From contig OX463847.1 of the NCBI GenBank assembly GCA_949825065.1, positions 36,961,789 through 37,025,788 of the forward strand: 64,000 nt of DNA, in the 5' to 3' direction. Made by a program: the position numbers and the translations under genes. The DNA comes from Odontocerum albicorne (taxonomy: Eukaryota > Arthropoda > Insecta > Trichoptera > Odontoceridae). The notes beneath the pieces are model-generated. The model saw only the letters and a list, made by a program, of their open reading frames with translations. It was not told the DNA's origin and made no database searches. Below, piece by piece: positions 1 through 12,240 of this stretch; position 1 is the stretch's first letter; each line of letters opens with the position of its first letter.

Positions 1-775
1 CGAGTGTAACATTGGTTTGTAACTGATTCCTAAATCTTACTGCATGAACAGTAAAGAACGACGTAAAAAAAGAAGAGCGGTGAACTGGGAAGGCCAATAA
101 ATAAACTCTATTTGAGCGCAGCGCATGTCCATGATCGGAAAGACGCTGAAAATTTTTGGCGAGATAAGAGGGGGTGGTCGGACAGTTATGGATATTATAC
201 AATAGAGATAGTATGTTATTTTATCGTCTATTTCTCACGTTCAACCAGTTCAGCGCCTTCTGGTATGAATTGATAAGATCGTACTTTCTCAGGTCAAAAA
301 TAAATCTTAGAAAAAAATTGTGGGAACAGAATTCCTTCTTGGGGAACGCCTGCAGAGAGATCATTCCATTCAGATAGACGCTTCTTGTATTTACAGAATT
401 GTTGTCTTCCTTTTTAAGTAACTCGAAATACAAACAATGACCGATTCAGAGAATCGTAATGAACGAAGTCGTGCCATAAGGAAATCAAAGTCTAATCCAA
501 TAGATAACTATGTTAACTGTGTAAAACTCATTTCACGTTTTACATCATCCGTAATCTTAACCAGTACGGTTGTGGTTCTATGCCCCGGATGAAATCCTGA
601 CTGCGACGGGTTAAACAATTCAAATTGATTAAGATGGGAGTCAATTTTTGTGTATGAACGATTTTTTCGATAATTTTCGATATTGCAAGTAGGATAGATA
701 TGGATCTAAGGTCTTGATATGACGTGGATGAGCCAATTTTCAGGATCGAAATAATTACAGCCTTCTTCACGTACT
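1..775 (-). pseudogene. LINE-A reverse transcriptase remnant (ORF2 core plus C-terminus)
   Basis: Broken coding region of a non-LTR retrotransposon. Minus-strand translation of 540-770 gives the start of an RT domain: a KKAVIISILKIGSS stretch, then DLRSISILLAISKIIEKIVH, matching the 'K.A.I.PI.K...YRPISILP..SKI.E' blocks of jockey/CR1-type RTs. A one-base frameshift near 635 moves the continuing 'NPSQSGFHPGHRTT' block to another frame. At 300-500 follow ARLRSL, SSYL and a decayed GVPQG-like block, with several stops. The YADD region is missing, so an internal deletion joins the RT core to the C-terminal part near 300-320. The piece at 1-300 matches the same family at 39460-39745 almost base for base. 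It cannot be functional. Clade assignment (jockey versus CR1) is inference. Confidence 0.85.
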
Positions 776-1060
776 AAAAAAGCTGCTAATAGATAAGAAA
801 AAATTAATTATGTGTTATGGTAGGAAAAATAGCATCAATAATAAAGGAGGTGCGGTGCATACAATCGAAATGTCGTCGTCACCCATCGCTTTTGAGGATA
901 TAGTCAAAGGAATACGACGAACCTAATTTATATCAACCTTCGAAAAATGGAGCTCAGGAATATTGGGTCGAAGCATTACAATATTTTTTCGGAGTGTTCT
1001 CCTTAGTGTTAGTGTCTAAGCTGAGTGATGGTGTTGCAAAATGCGTGTTAAGGTTATAAA

Positions 1061-1560
1061 ACGTCTAATGTAATGTTACTTTTAAGGATTCCAGTTTGGT
1101 TTTCACTAAAAGTCTCTTTGACATCTTGATTTATTTATTTATTAACACTTCATTGCACAAACGTCTAATGTAATGTTACTTTTAAGGATTCCAGTTTGGT
1201 TTTCACTAAAAGTCTCTTTAACATCTTGATTTATTAATTTATTAACACTTCATTGCAAAAACGTCTAATGTAATATTACTCTTAAGAATTCCAGTTTGGT
1301 TTTCACTAAGAGTCTCTTTAACATCTTGATTTATTAATTTATTAACACTTCATTGCACAAACGTCTAATGTAATGTTACTTTTAAGGATTCCAGTTTGGT
1401 TTTCACTAAAAGTCTCTTTAACATCTTGATTTATTAATTTATTAACACTTCATTGCAAAAACGTCTAATGTAATATTACTCTTAAGAATTCCAGTTTGGT
1501 TTTCACTAAGAGTCTCTTTAACATCTTGATTTATTAATTTATTAACACTTCATTGCAAAA
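1061..1560. repeat. Satellite-like array, 5 units of exactly 100 bp
   Basis: Units start at 1061, 1161, 1261, 1361 and 1461, each with 'acgtctaatgtaat'. Units 2 and 4 are identical. Units 3 and 5 differ at one base, so the block 1161-1360 was duplicated as a 200-bp dimer to give 1361-1560. The core 'ttccagtttggttttcact' is the body of SINE-G. The end 'aacacttcattgca' is the inverse of the LINE-A tail 'tgcaataaaagtgtt'. The array therefore seems to have grown from a composite of two transposon fragments. Confidence 0.95.
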
Positions 1561-1699
1561 ACATTCTGGCTAGCTTATTTCCAGGCAGGCTAGCTATCTC
1601 TTCCAACCAACTTTCTGATTAGTTGAAACAAATTGCAATTTCCGCCAACCTACCAACATTCTACCATAATTGATCGTGACCGTAGTGGCCTTGTAGAAA

Positions 1700-1835
1700 T
1701 CTAAAGTAAAGAAATTTTACATTATTTATAGTTAAGGCATTAATACTGTGGAGGTTTAAAGACATTGTAATTTGTTTTATTAAACAATGTTTGTTCCACT
1801 TTGTGTAACGGTATAACCTTATATAATAATTTAAA
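1700..1835 (-). mobile_element. F1 foldback element, outer arm fragment
   Basis: Contains the F1 outer arm: 'tatagttaaggcattaa', 'tgtggaggtttaaagac', 'ttgttccactttgtgtaacgg'. It stops before the hammerhead-like core present in other F1 copies. No coding content. Confidence 0.8.
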
Positions 1836-2480
1836 TAGTGTAATTTATAGTTTTTTAGATAAAGTATTTTGTTAATGCTTTTGTTCATTCTAACTCGAAA
1901 AACTCTATGTTCCTCAATAAATTCTGAGGAATATTTATCTTCTGCTAAAAATTTAAGCGAAAAGTTATCACAAACAAACTAGCAAATTAAAGCCGAGATC
2001 GATCAGCCATCTTGACAGTTCGACGCCATTTTATGGGAAATTTCCCGCCAAAGAAATTGAAGAAGTCTTTAATTTGAAGCCATTACCGGAAAACATTTAA
2101 AAATGTCCCCTTTCCTCCCATCGTTTGCTTTTAAAACTTATCTATTATGTTTAAAACAATAGTCTGATCGTCTTTTACGAGGATTTCAAGTGGAAACTAA
2201 CGGATTTCCTTAGACCATCTGAAATGGGAGGTTTAGAAAATTTTCTTCATTTGCAAGAATATTAAATATTATAAAATAATAAAGAGGAATAGACTTAACG
2301 TGAAAAAACATAATGGAAACGAAATTTAATTATGGCAAAATATTGATATTTTGTAAAGTGTTGTGGTTTTTATCGCATATTAATATATTTTTTTTTGCTC
2401 GACTAGTTTCAACGCGTTAATCGGACGTCATATTAATAATGAATCTCATAATTCTATGAGACTGATAATCTAAAAAAATA
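1836..2480. other. Unassigned AT-rich DNA
   Basis: No ORF, repeat or RNA gene could be supported here. Only short homopolymer runs and scattered low-complexity AT tracts are visible. Confidence 0.5.
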
Positions 2481-2840
2481 CAACTATTAATAGTGCTTGG
2501 TGTTGCCATGTTATTTCGAGGCATCTGAGTCATTTGAGTGATAACTTAAGATACAAAGGATATAACAAATATAAAGATTCTGCCTAAACTGAATATCGCA
2601 TAATTGCAAGAAGCAACCGTTGGATCAGATTTGATCAAACCTAAGTGATATCTACGTAAAATAGGACTAGTATGTAAATCATTTGTAATTTACCAATACA
2701 CAATTTTCACTCAGGAACAATGTCTCATTCATGAACAATCAAACCTTAGAAGAAACTAATACAACAAATACCTGCTGTGAACACAACGCAAACGTAATAT
2801 TTCAAAATGACATGGCAACACCAAGCACTAGTGACAGTTG
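2481..2840. mobile_element. MITE-like element with 34-bp terminal inverted repeats
   Basis: The left end 2481-2514 and the reverse complement of 2807-2840 share 'tagtgcttggtgttgccatg' and flanking bases with only about four mismatches. The interior of about 290 bp has no ORF. The size and termini fit a non-autonomous DNA transposon. No clear target-site duplication was seen and no second copy occurs in the window, so the superfamily is unknown. Confidence 0.6.
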
Positions 2841-4130
2841 CTACTGATCTATACGACCTTCACGTGGATGATGCCCGATTAATGAATCAAAAAAAGTTAA
2901 GCATAAAAAAAGCTTTTAAGTACTTAGTCAACAATTCATGCTTAATCCATACAAAATTAAAATTTTGTCTTCATAGGTCGAAATTGGAGTTAACGCCTAG
3001 CTTAATCAAAGAACTGAAATTTATTTTAATTAACGTTTATACAATATTTCAACTGTACTTTGAGACGTTTTTAAAAAAAAGTTGTTTGTTTATTTATTTA
3101 TTATTTTGTGTTATACATGGTACCCGTACATCTACGACCGATAAAATATACAAAATTAAAATAAACATTAAACGAACATATAGGTGCAGGTAAAACAGAA
3201 CATTATTTCATATAAACGATTAATAGCAATTAAATTATATATTCTTACAACTGTGAACAAAAACAATTGAAAATAAAACAAATCTTTCAGTTCAGTAAAT
3301 AATAAAAACTTTTTCAGTAAATAATAAAGAATTTTTATTTATCTCTACGTCAAAAATGCAAATCCTCCATTTTTAACTCAAAATTTTGTAAACCAATTGT
3401 ATCGGTTAGTCGGTTTGATGAGATTACCACCTACCACTGAAAACACGCCATATTGTATAATAAAGTATTATACACTGTTTAATAAAGTATTATACACAAA
3501 TAATATAAATATATGATAATAAAATAAATTGAACATATCAATCAATAATGCAATTTTTTTATTATCGTGTTTAAATGTTTCATATTATTTTCACACGATA
3601 ATAAAAAAATTCATCATTTAATTTTCCCATCAACAAATTCATCTAGACTTAATTTTATTCAAAAAGCTCTCAACGTTTTTTTTTTTTCGATTATCTACAA
3701 TACAACAAATAAACCCTAGCAAAACCTTGGATCATATTATCCACGAAAACTTGGCAAAAAAAAAATGTAATGTAGGTATCTGTCACAATAATGTATCCCA
3801 AACCGTATGAAAAGAAAAACGTGTCTCTCGTCTCCATACAACGTGATGGTACATCCGCGCCCAGAATCCTGAATCGGGGATTGGATCTAGGATAGAATAT
3901 CGGATTTGTTTGTATTTGCTCTGTTTCAGGTTACTCGGTTCTCATCAATCAAGATCACCCGTTCTATCCACACCACCCTTTTCTGGGCTCTATTATGCGT
4001 CGTCGGAATCAAATTTATCGCTAACTTCTTTTTAGTTTTAGCTCGATTTATTTTTATATTTTTCTTTCGATTCTCTTTCTGAAAACATATGTTACCCTTT
4101 ATTCGTAGTTACTCATTGAATTCAATACAA
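2841..4130. other. Unassigned AT-rich DNA
   Basis: About 1.3 kb without recognisable genes. An open frame of 128 codons at 2807-3193 has low-complexity K/N/I/L composition and overlaps the end of the MITE, so it is not called a gene. A perfect hairpin lies at 3552-3611. The stretch 3830-4020 is less AT-rich and could hold unique sequence. Confidence 0.4.
3552..3611. repeat. Perfect 19-bp inverted repeat (hairpin, 22-nt loop)
   Basis: Arms 3552-3570 and 3593-3611 are exact reverse complements ('aatttttttattatcgtgt'). It is too small to be a typical MITE. It could be a relic of a MITE end or a cruciform-prone site. Confidence 0.85.
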
Positions 4131-4640
4131 GGATGGCCTCATACCTAGGTGGTAAAGTGTTGAATTACATTTCAGTTTTTTTGTTTTATATTATTTTTTG
4201 TGTTACACTTTTAAAAAAAATTAATTAAAATGAGTTTAAGATATATATTTTATAAATCATACAAAATTCTATTTCTTGCGATAAGTTTATTTATTTCATA
4301 TTATATAACGGTTTCGCTACACACAGTAAAGTGGGCTAGCGGATTTATTGCCAAATTTAAATATCTTACAACTAACAATAAAGATGTTCATGAGGCCTCA
4401 ATTGAAAACCAGAATGATACCCTTTTAAAAAAAATGGTTACTAATGCGTATCTTTGAAGATGGCATCATACCTAGATGGTTGAGTGCTTAACTTTGAAGA
4501 TAACCTCATACTTAGGTGATAGAATTCTTAACTTTGAAGATATCTAAGGGTGGGGAATTGCATTTAGTTCGACTCCGAGTGCAGAGAAAGAAAAAAAGAT
4601 ATGCGGCGTTTGGAGAGGATGTAGATTTTCATAGCATAGA
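4131..4640 (+). mobile_element. tRNA-derived SINE head (SINE-H) with partly duplicated A box
   Basis: The motif 'cctcatacctaggtggtaaagtg' at 4137 and its variants at 4463 and 4504 resemble a tRNA A box. 'tagttcgactccgagtgc' at 4566 is a good B box (GGTTCGANTCC-like). Between them is an AT-rich 75-codon frame with no recognisable product. The same 'tgcggcgtttggagagg' downstream sequence returns at 6416, so this is a repeat family. RNA polymerase III origin is inference. Confidence 0.6.
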
Positions 4641-5074
4641 AAACTATGACTCTTTTGTCTTAACGGTTACAGGAATATAGTTGCTTCTGCTAAAACCTCT
4701 TATTTTCCTAAGCAGCTTTGGAATAGATGTAGAAGTGTCCGTGGAACTAATCAAATTAACACGTGTTATTCTCCTATTTTAAACGATTTTGCATTTTTTT
4801 TTTCAATAATACGAGTACAATACATAGAATTCGTTCTGATATTTCTTCCATATCATAACATATCTAGTGCCATCGAATATTAAATCTAAGTGGACAAGTA
4901 GCATGGTTAATTGTGAATTTTCTAGCTCTTCGTCCATTTCTTTAGAGGACTTGAGTAAACTAATTAAATCTTCTGTAAATAAATAATTTTGTTTCAATCC
5001 TAAACCAACTTGGTGATTGAAGGGGTGATAGTTGAATTTTCTTCTACCTGTGACTCAGCGTATTGTAAAAGGAT
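4641..5074. other. Unassigned; contains an unrecognised minus-strand ORF
   Basis: On the minus strand 4803-4997 is open (about 64 codons) with ordinary composition and could extend upstream to about 5040. I do not recognise the product. The region lies just upstream of a plus-strand LINE-B end and may be older LINE sequence read on the wrong strand. Confidence 0.3.
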
Positions 5075-5290
5075 CACTTGTAGCCTCGACTTCCTAGTGT
5101 CAGAGATATGGGTGGCATGTGCAGCTTTAGGAAGCACTTAAAGACAGTCCTTTTTAGGATGTCTGATTAAAATTTATGAGAAAGTTTATCCTTAGAAAAA
5201 TCCTTAGTTACATCGCCGTTTAGGAGAGTTTGCTCTCTTAATGGCGCTATATGAATTGTCTAGTATAATAAAATTAATAATTATTCTTAT
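5075..5290 (+). mobile_element. LINE-B 3' end with RT C-terminal tail
   Basis: Plus-strand frame near 5090-5168 reads LPSVRDMGGMCSFRKHLKT, the usual 'LPPSVR....SFK..LKT' end of CR1/L2-like LINE proteins, followed by a stop. The short 3' UTR keeps 'cgccgtttaggagag' and ends in AT-rich sequence with ATT repeats. It matches 60206-60280. It is 5'-truncated. Confidence 0.75.
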
Positions 5291-5439
5291 TACCGCATCA
5301 TATCTAAGTGATACAGTGCCGTTATGTCAGCAAGTCAGTGAACATATTACTAATATTCTTCGGATCCATTGGAGTATTCGAGTACAAGCATGGATTTCCA
5401 ACGCATCCATTTCTCGAAGCTTCCGTTTAACTTTGAATA

Positions 5440-5870
5440 TCATTCCGTACCTAACATAGATGGTAGAGTGTTTAACTTTGAAGAAAACCTTATACCTAGT
5501 GATTGAGAACTTAACCTTTCAAACCTAACCTAACCTAACCTAACCTAACATAGATGGTAGAGTGTTTAACTTTGAAGAAAACCTTATACCTAGTGATTGA
5601 GAACTTAACCTTTCAAACCTAACCTAACCTAACCTAACCTAACATAGATGGTAGAGTGTTTAACTTTGAAGAAAACCTTATACCTAGTGATTGAGAACTT
5701 AACTTTTCACACCTAACCTAACCTAACCTAATCTAACATAGATGGTAGAGTGTTTAACTTTGAAGAAAACCTTATACCTAGTGATTGAGAACTTAACTTT
5801 TCACACCTAAATGGTAAAATGCTTAACTTTGAAGATGACTTCATATCTAGATAGTAAAGTGCTTAACTTT
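5440..5870. repeat. 94-bp tandem array carrying (CCTAA)n telomere-like tracts
   Basis: 'tggtagagtgtttaac' recurs at 5461, 5555, 5649 and 5743, a period of exactly 94 bp. The first three copies each hold about five CCTAA units (5522-5550, 5616-5645, 5712-5738), the insect telomere motif (TTAGG)n on the opposite strand. The rest of the unit is the SINE-H A-box motif. This is an interstitial array, not a chromosome end, because ordinary sequence continues on both sides. Confidence 0.9.
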
Positions 5871-5940
5871 CAATATGACATTGTAATTTATTTTTATCAA
5901 ACACTGTTTATTCCACTTTTTTGTGACGGTATAACCCTAA

Positions 5941-5985
5941 CGGTTTCAAGGCTTTCACCTAATCTTCAGAGGAGCGCAAACAAAA
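5941..5985 (-). ncRNA. Hammerhead-ribozyme-like core (F1 left arm)
   Basis: On the minus strand CTGAAGA (5963-5969) is followed by a stem with GAAA loop and then GAAAC (5942-5946). This is the core order of a type I hammerhead. The cleavage triplet is decayed in this arm. Activity is not shown. Confidence 0.4.
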
Positions 5986-6003
5986 CTTGTTTGCTTGTTT
6001 GCG

Positions 6004-6046
6004 CTCCCCTGAAGATGAGGTGAAAGCCTTGAAACCAGTAGGGTTA
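6004..6046 (+). ncRNA. Hammerhead-ribozyme-like core (F1 right arm)
   Basis: CTGAAGA at 6009-6015 fits the CUGANGA core. Stem II is AGGT-GAAA-GCCT (6018-6029), a four-pair stem with a GNRA tetraloop. GAAAC lies at 6031-6035. GTA at 6038-6040 can serve as the GUH cleavage triplet, with A-U and C-G as a minimal helix III. CCC (6006-6008) and GGG (6041-6043) can start helix I. One unpaired T lies between the core and stem II. Helix I is short, so activity is uncertain. Confidence 0.5.
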
Positions 6047-6149
6047 TACCGTCACAAAAAAGTGGAATAAACAGTGTTTGATAAAAATAAATTACAATGT
6101 CTTTAAACCTCTACAACGTTAATTCCTTAACTATAAACAACATTTCAAT

Positions 6150-6475
6150 ATGACCTCATTCCAAGATGATAGCGTACTTAACTTTGAAGATCACCTCATA
6201 CCTAGGTGGTAGATTGCTTAACTTTGAATATGACCTAGTTGGTAAAGTATTTACCTTGAAAGTTAGCTCATATTTAGATGATTGAGTGCTAAACTTTCAA
6301 GATGACCTCATACTTATGTAATAAAGTCCTTAGCTTTGTATATGACCTAGGTGATACAGTGCTTAACTTTGAAGATGCAGAAGGGGAATTGCGCTTGAGA
6401 AAGGAAAAAAGATATGCGGCGTTTAGAGATGTTGTGTAGATGAAAATATACCCAGGTGGAAGAATTCTTATTTTT
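6150..6475. repeat. Degenerate array of the SINE-H A-box segment
   Basis: Units of about 35-40 bp read 'gcttaactttgaagat-acctcatacctaggtggtaga' with many changes (6155-6385). They lead into 'gatatgcggcgttta' (6411), the same downstream block as at 4600. The array is a diverged continuation of the one at 5440-5870, interrupted by the F1 palindrome. Confidence 0.8.
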
Positions 6476-7180
6476 GAACCAGGAGATTTATTAACCTGGT
6501 CTTTATTCCCTATGAAACCTTGAACAAAAAGGTCACAATATTGTGTTTACACTTAAAACTTTTAAAAATATTTCTGGATAGAAGAAATTTCCATATGAAT
6601 ATGGACTCGCTAAGTTGTACAGTACGGAATCAAGGGAAGTGTTATGCAGTACAATACAAAGACTTATTATAATAACAACAACTTTTATTCTAATTTGGAA
6701 TAGTACTTCCTTTAAATTAAGAGGGTGTCATTTCGAAAGAAGTAAGTATAGTAAATCAAATGAAATCGAAGAAATCGTTCAAGAAAATTGATTTCGGAAC
6801 TCGAAAGAAGCCAGTCACAATAGAAATATCGGATGCTGTTTCTCTTCTACTCTAAAAATTAAATACAGTGATGTTTACATTATATTAAACTTGATGTACA
6901 ATGTTATATTAAACTTTGGTTGCATATATAGCTTATTACCTAATGAGAATTTCTTCCCGCTTGCCAAATGTACTCGTATGTTAAAAAAAATTGTTGTAGG
7001 AAACAGAATTTTATTTTTTTGCGTACCATTGGGAACCGCATATACAACTCTTGAGTTGGATGAGAAGCATTCTATGAACTGGACCACATAGGACGATTTT
7101 GTGTTTATATTTTTCCATTTTGTGTATCTTATCAAAAATTATGATCAAATATGAACACTATTCCTAAAGCCGAACCTTCA
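6476..7180. other. Unassigned; overlapping short ORFs on both strands
   Basis: Frames of 66 codons (6891-7091, plus) and 86 codons (6875-7135, minus) overlap. Neither resembles a known family. It sits directly upstream of a LINE-B 3' UTR and may be decayed LINE-B coding sequence. Confidence 0.3.
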
Positions 7181-7460
7181 CGAATCGGAAAAACTACATA
7201 GGTTTATTTGTAGTTCATCTCCCCTTGGTAGGTTTTCTGCGGTTTTCTTACCAAAAAACGTTTTTCTGAACTTATGACGATACGGAAAAGTACCTTATCT
7301 AATGGCCGCAGAGAATTCCTTTCTATCCTTTATTTATTTTGTATTTTTTTAACCTGTCACAAATAGCGGATTCGGGTGCCGAGTTAGAGCGCCCTTGAGG
7401 TGAGTGTGCTGTCTAAACGGTGCTATAGAAATTGTTATTATATTTTTATTATTTTTATAT
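7181..7460 (+). mobile_element. LINE-B 3' UTR copy
   Basis: Shares 'ttatttgtagttcatct', 'ggttttctgcggttttctta' and the end 'tagagcgcccttgaggtgag' with 26440-26735 and 60350-60600. It ends in ATT-rich sequence ('ttattatatttttatta'). Non-coding, 5'-truncated. Confidence 0.8.
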
Positions 7461-8527
7461 ATATTAGGTTTCATTAAAAAACGTTATTCGATTGAATAAA
7501 TTTTCTTTTGTGATACTAAAAAAATTCGCTATTTCGAAAATATAATTAACTCACTTTCATCAAAAAATGAGATGCCATCGTTAGCGGTTTGCATGAAGAT
7601 ATTGTGATTTATTGAAATCTTGGAAATATAATCAAATTTTTACAAAAGACAAACAAACTTTTAATTAATTAATAAATTTCATTTAAAAGTAATAAAAATC
7701 TACCCTTGATTTCATACCCGTTAAAAATGGCCGCGCTTTAAGCTCGCGAATAATTTTGCATAATCATGACGTAAGATAAATAGTTGGCTAATGTTGTGTA
7801 TTTTTCTTTTCAAAATCTTTCAGATTTCAAATTTACATTTTTTCTTTCTTTCTTGGCGCCACAATCAAAGCAAATACCATTCTTGAATTAATCAATTTTG
7901 ATTGTGTTTTTAACTTTTAATTCTAAAATCGAATTTGCTGTGTATTTAACACATCATTTTTTTATGATGTATTAAAATATTTAAACAAAACGCGTATTTT
8001 AACTATGGAAGCTAATACATATACCATAGGAAAGCATTTTTGAATAGTTTAAATTTCTACAACTATATACTCGTATTTCATTTTTCCTCGACTTACTCGT
8101 ACGTTATTTATTCTAGACAAATACGAGTATATTTGCTTTAAAAATTCATTTTCTCGATATTTCAAAACCATCTCAAGATGATTTCTTGATTCTCTAATGA
8201 ACATCTATCTCTAATTTGGTAATTTCTTACTCTTATCTTATGCTACATTGTATTACAGGATATTCTTCGCTAAGCCCACATTTCTTCTGCTTCTATTACT
8301 TTACTTCAATTAATCAAGGTGGAAACTAACTCACCACTTTAGACTAGCAATTTTTAATTTTGCAATTCTTTTCTTGACATTGACAATTATAAGTGCACCG
8401 TCGACCTTGTTCCACGCACCTTGCCATTGTTGACCGTGTTGCAGCACGCCTTTCAATATAATATATCTATCTTACCATCTCTTAAAAACATACTTCTCAG
8501 ATAATAGAATTCTTTATCTTGCTCTAG
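7461..8527. other. Unassigned AT-rich DNA with three TACTCGTA/TACGAGTA words
   Basis: No coding or repeat feature is supported in about 1 kb. Three copies of the over-represented 8-mer lie within 60 bp (about 8068, 8096 and 8124). Confidence 0.5.
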
Positions 8528-8830
8528 TTTTTCATTGTTTGCCCATACGTTGCAAACAACCATATGATCACTTTTCATTGTTTGCCCATACGTTGCAAAC
8601 AATCATATAATCACTTTTCATTGTTTGCCCATACGTTGCAAACAACCATATGATCACTTTTCATTGTTTGCCCATACGTTGCAAACAATCATATGATCAC
8701 TTTTCATTGTTTGCCCATACGTTGCAAAAACCATATGATCACTTTTCATTGTTTGCCCATACGTTGCAAACAACCATATGATCACTTTTCATTGTTTGCC
8801 CATACGTTGCAAACAACCATATGATCACTT
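8528..8830. repeat. 43-bp tandem repeat, 7 copies
   Basis: Units starting at 8528, 8571, 8614, 8657, 8700, 8742 and 8785 read 'cttttcattgtttgcccata' then 'cgttgcaaacaaccatatga' then 'tca'. Copies differ by one to three bases; the fifth lacks one base. CATATG and TGATCA are palindromes within each unit. It is a young minisatellite with no coding frame. Confidence 0.95.
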
Positions 8831-9149
8831 TTTTTAATAATCTTTAAATATTAATAAACTTCTTCAAGTTCTAAAATTCCCTTAAGGATCATGGACACTA
8901 TCTACTCGTATGTTTCACGATATAGGATGAATGCTTATAGAAATTCCGTTATGTTAAAAATTTGTAGAAATTTTAATCAAAGGTACGGCAACAGGATTGA
9001 TATATTTAATAATTCACGTCCCAGTTTTAAGGCTTCGCTAAGGGGCGCACGATATAATTCATATTTTCCTTTTTTGGAAACGTAAGCTATAGTGTAGTAT
9101 TCTGTATATGTTTTCAGTTAACTCATTCTTGTTTTTGCATTTTTTTTAT
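8831..9149. other. Unassigned; one 64-codon ORF
   Basis: The plus frame 8891-9085 is open with ordinary composition (one stretch reads SRPSFKASLRGARYNS). I do not recognise it. It could be a decayed transposon piece or an exon fragment. Confidence 0.25.
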
Positions 9150-9620
9150 TTATGTACGAGTACATACACCCACACCGTCATGCTATTTCCTATCAGGATA
9201 GGCAGAAAGGAGAGAACGCTATACTTTGAATTCTCAATATACTCTTATTCTACATGTGCAAGAGTGTGGGCTGAAAAACATCTGGTGTCCCGTGGCTGGG
9301 CTCGCCCTATATTGATGGGGTGTATCTTGGCCGGGGGGATGTTTTTAGATGAGCCTAGATATTTTGATAGCTTCTGTCTTTAATGTATTCTCTGCAATTT
9401 ATGTGTTCTTGAAGTATATTTAAATATATTATGTAGCTATCAATAAACCTATATTTATTTATTATTTATATATTTCGCATCTTTCACATCTAAATACCTT
9501 CTCATACAATTCCTACGATTTCTCTCACTTTTCACATTTCCTTCTTCTAAAATTTCATTCACTTGATCCAACAACACTTTCCTTGGTCTCCCTTTACCAC
9601 ACCCTCATTTGCACTTTATA
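9150..9620 (-). mobile_element. LINE-C 3' end split by a repeat D insertion
   Basis: 9150-9246 carries the inverse of the LINE-C end ('gtcatgctatttcctatcag', 'gataggcagaaagg'). 9476-9620 continues with 'taccttctcatacaa' and 'tttccttggtctcccttta', the inverse of its coding C-terminus. Between them, 9247-9475 is repeat D on the plus strand. The order matches uninterrupted LINE-C copies such as 14385-14800. Confidence 0.75.
9247..9475 (+). mobile_element. Repeat D (retroelement 3' end)
   Basis: Starts 'agtgtgggctgaaaaacatc' and ends 'atcaataaacctatattta' followed by AT-rich tail. It contains AATAAA, so a retroposed RNA 3' end is likely. The same sequence is at 34800-35195, 48664-48900 and 50890-51190. 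It does not encode a recognisable protein and may be a LINE 3' UTR. Confidence 0.8.

Positions 9621-12240
<2,620 letters not shown>

Larger units (their letters stand above)
5873..6148. mobile_element. F1 foldback element, near-complete palindrome
   Basis: Left arm 5878-5990 and right arm 6000-6100 are long imperfect inverted repeats. Each arm runs from 'ttgtaattta...caaacactgtttattcc' inward through 'cggtataaccc', then a hammerhead-like core, to 'gcgctcc' at the centre. The right arm continues outward to 'ccttaactataaaca' (6127-6141). A transcript would form a hairpin of about 100 bp. There is no ORF. The family recurs at about ten places in the window. Confidence 0.85.

Noticed and set aside
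5010..5170. Minus-strand coding sequence upstream of the ORF at 4803-4997
   Set aside because: The plus strand of 5090-5168 encodes a known LINE C-terminal motif, so the minus reading is a shadow.
5440..5870. Chromosome end
   Set aside because: CCTAA tracts are short, embedded in a 94-bp array and followed by 58 kb of ordinary DNA.
8528..8830. CRISPR-like regular repeats
   Set aside because: The 43-bp units are contiguous with no unique spacers, and all other evidence is eukaryotic.
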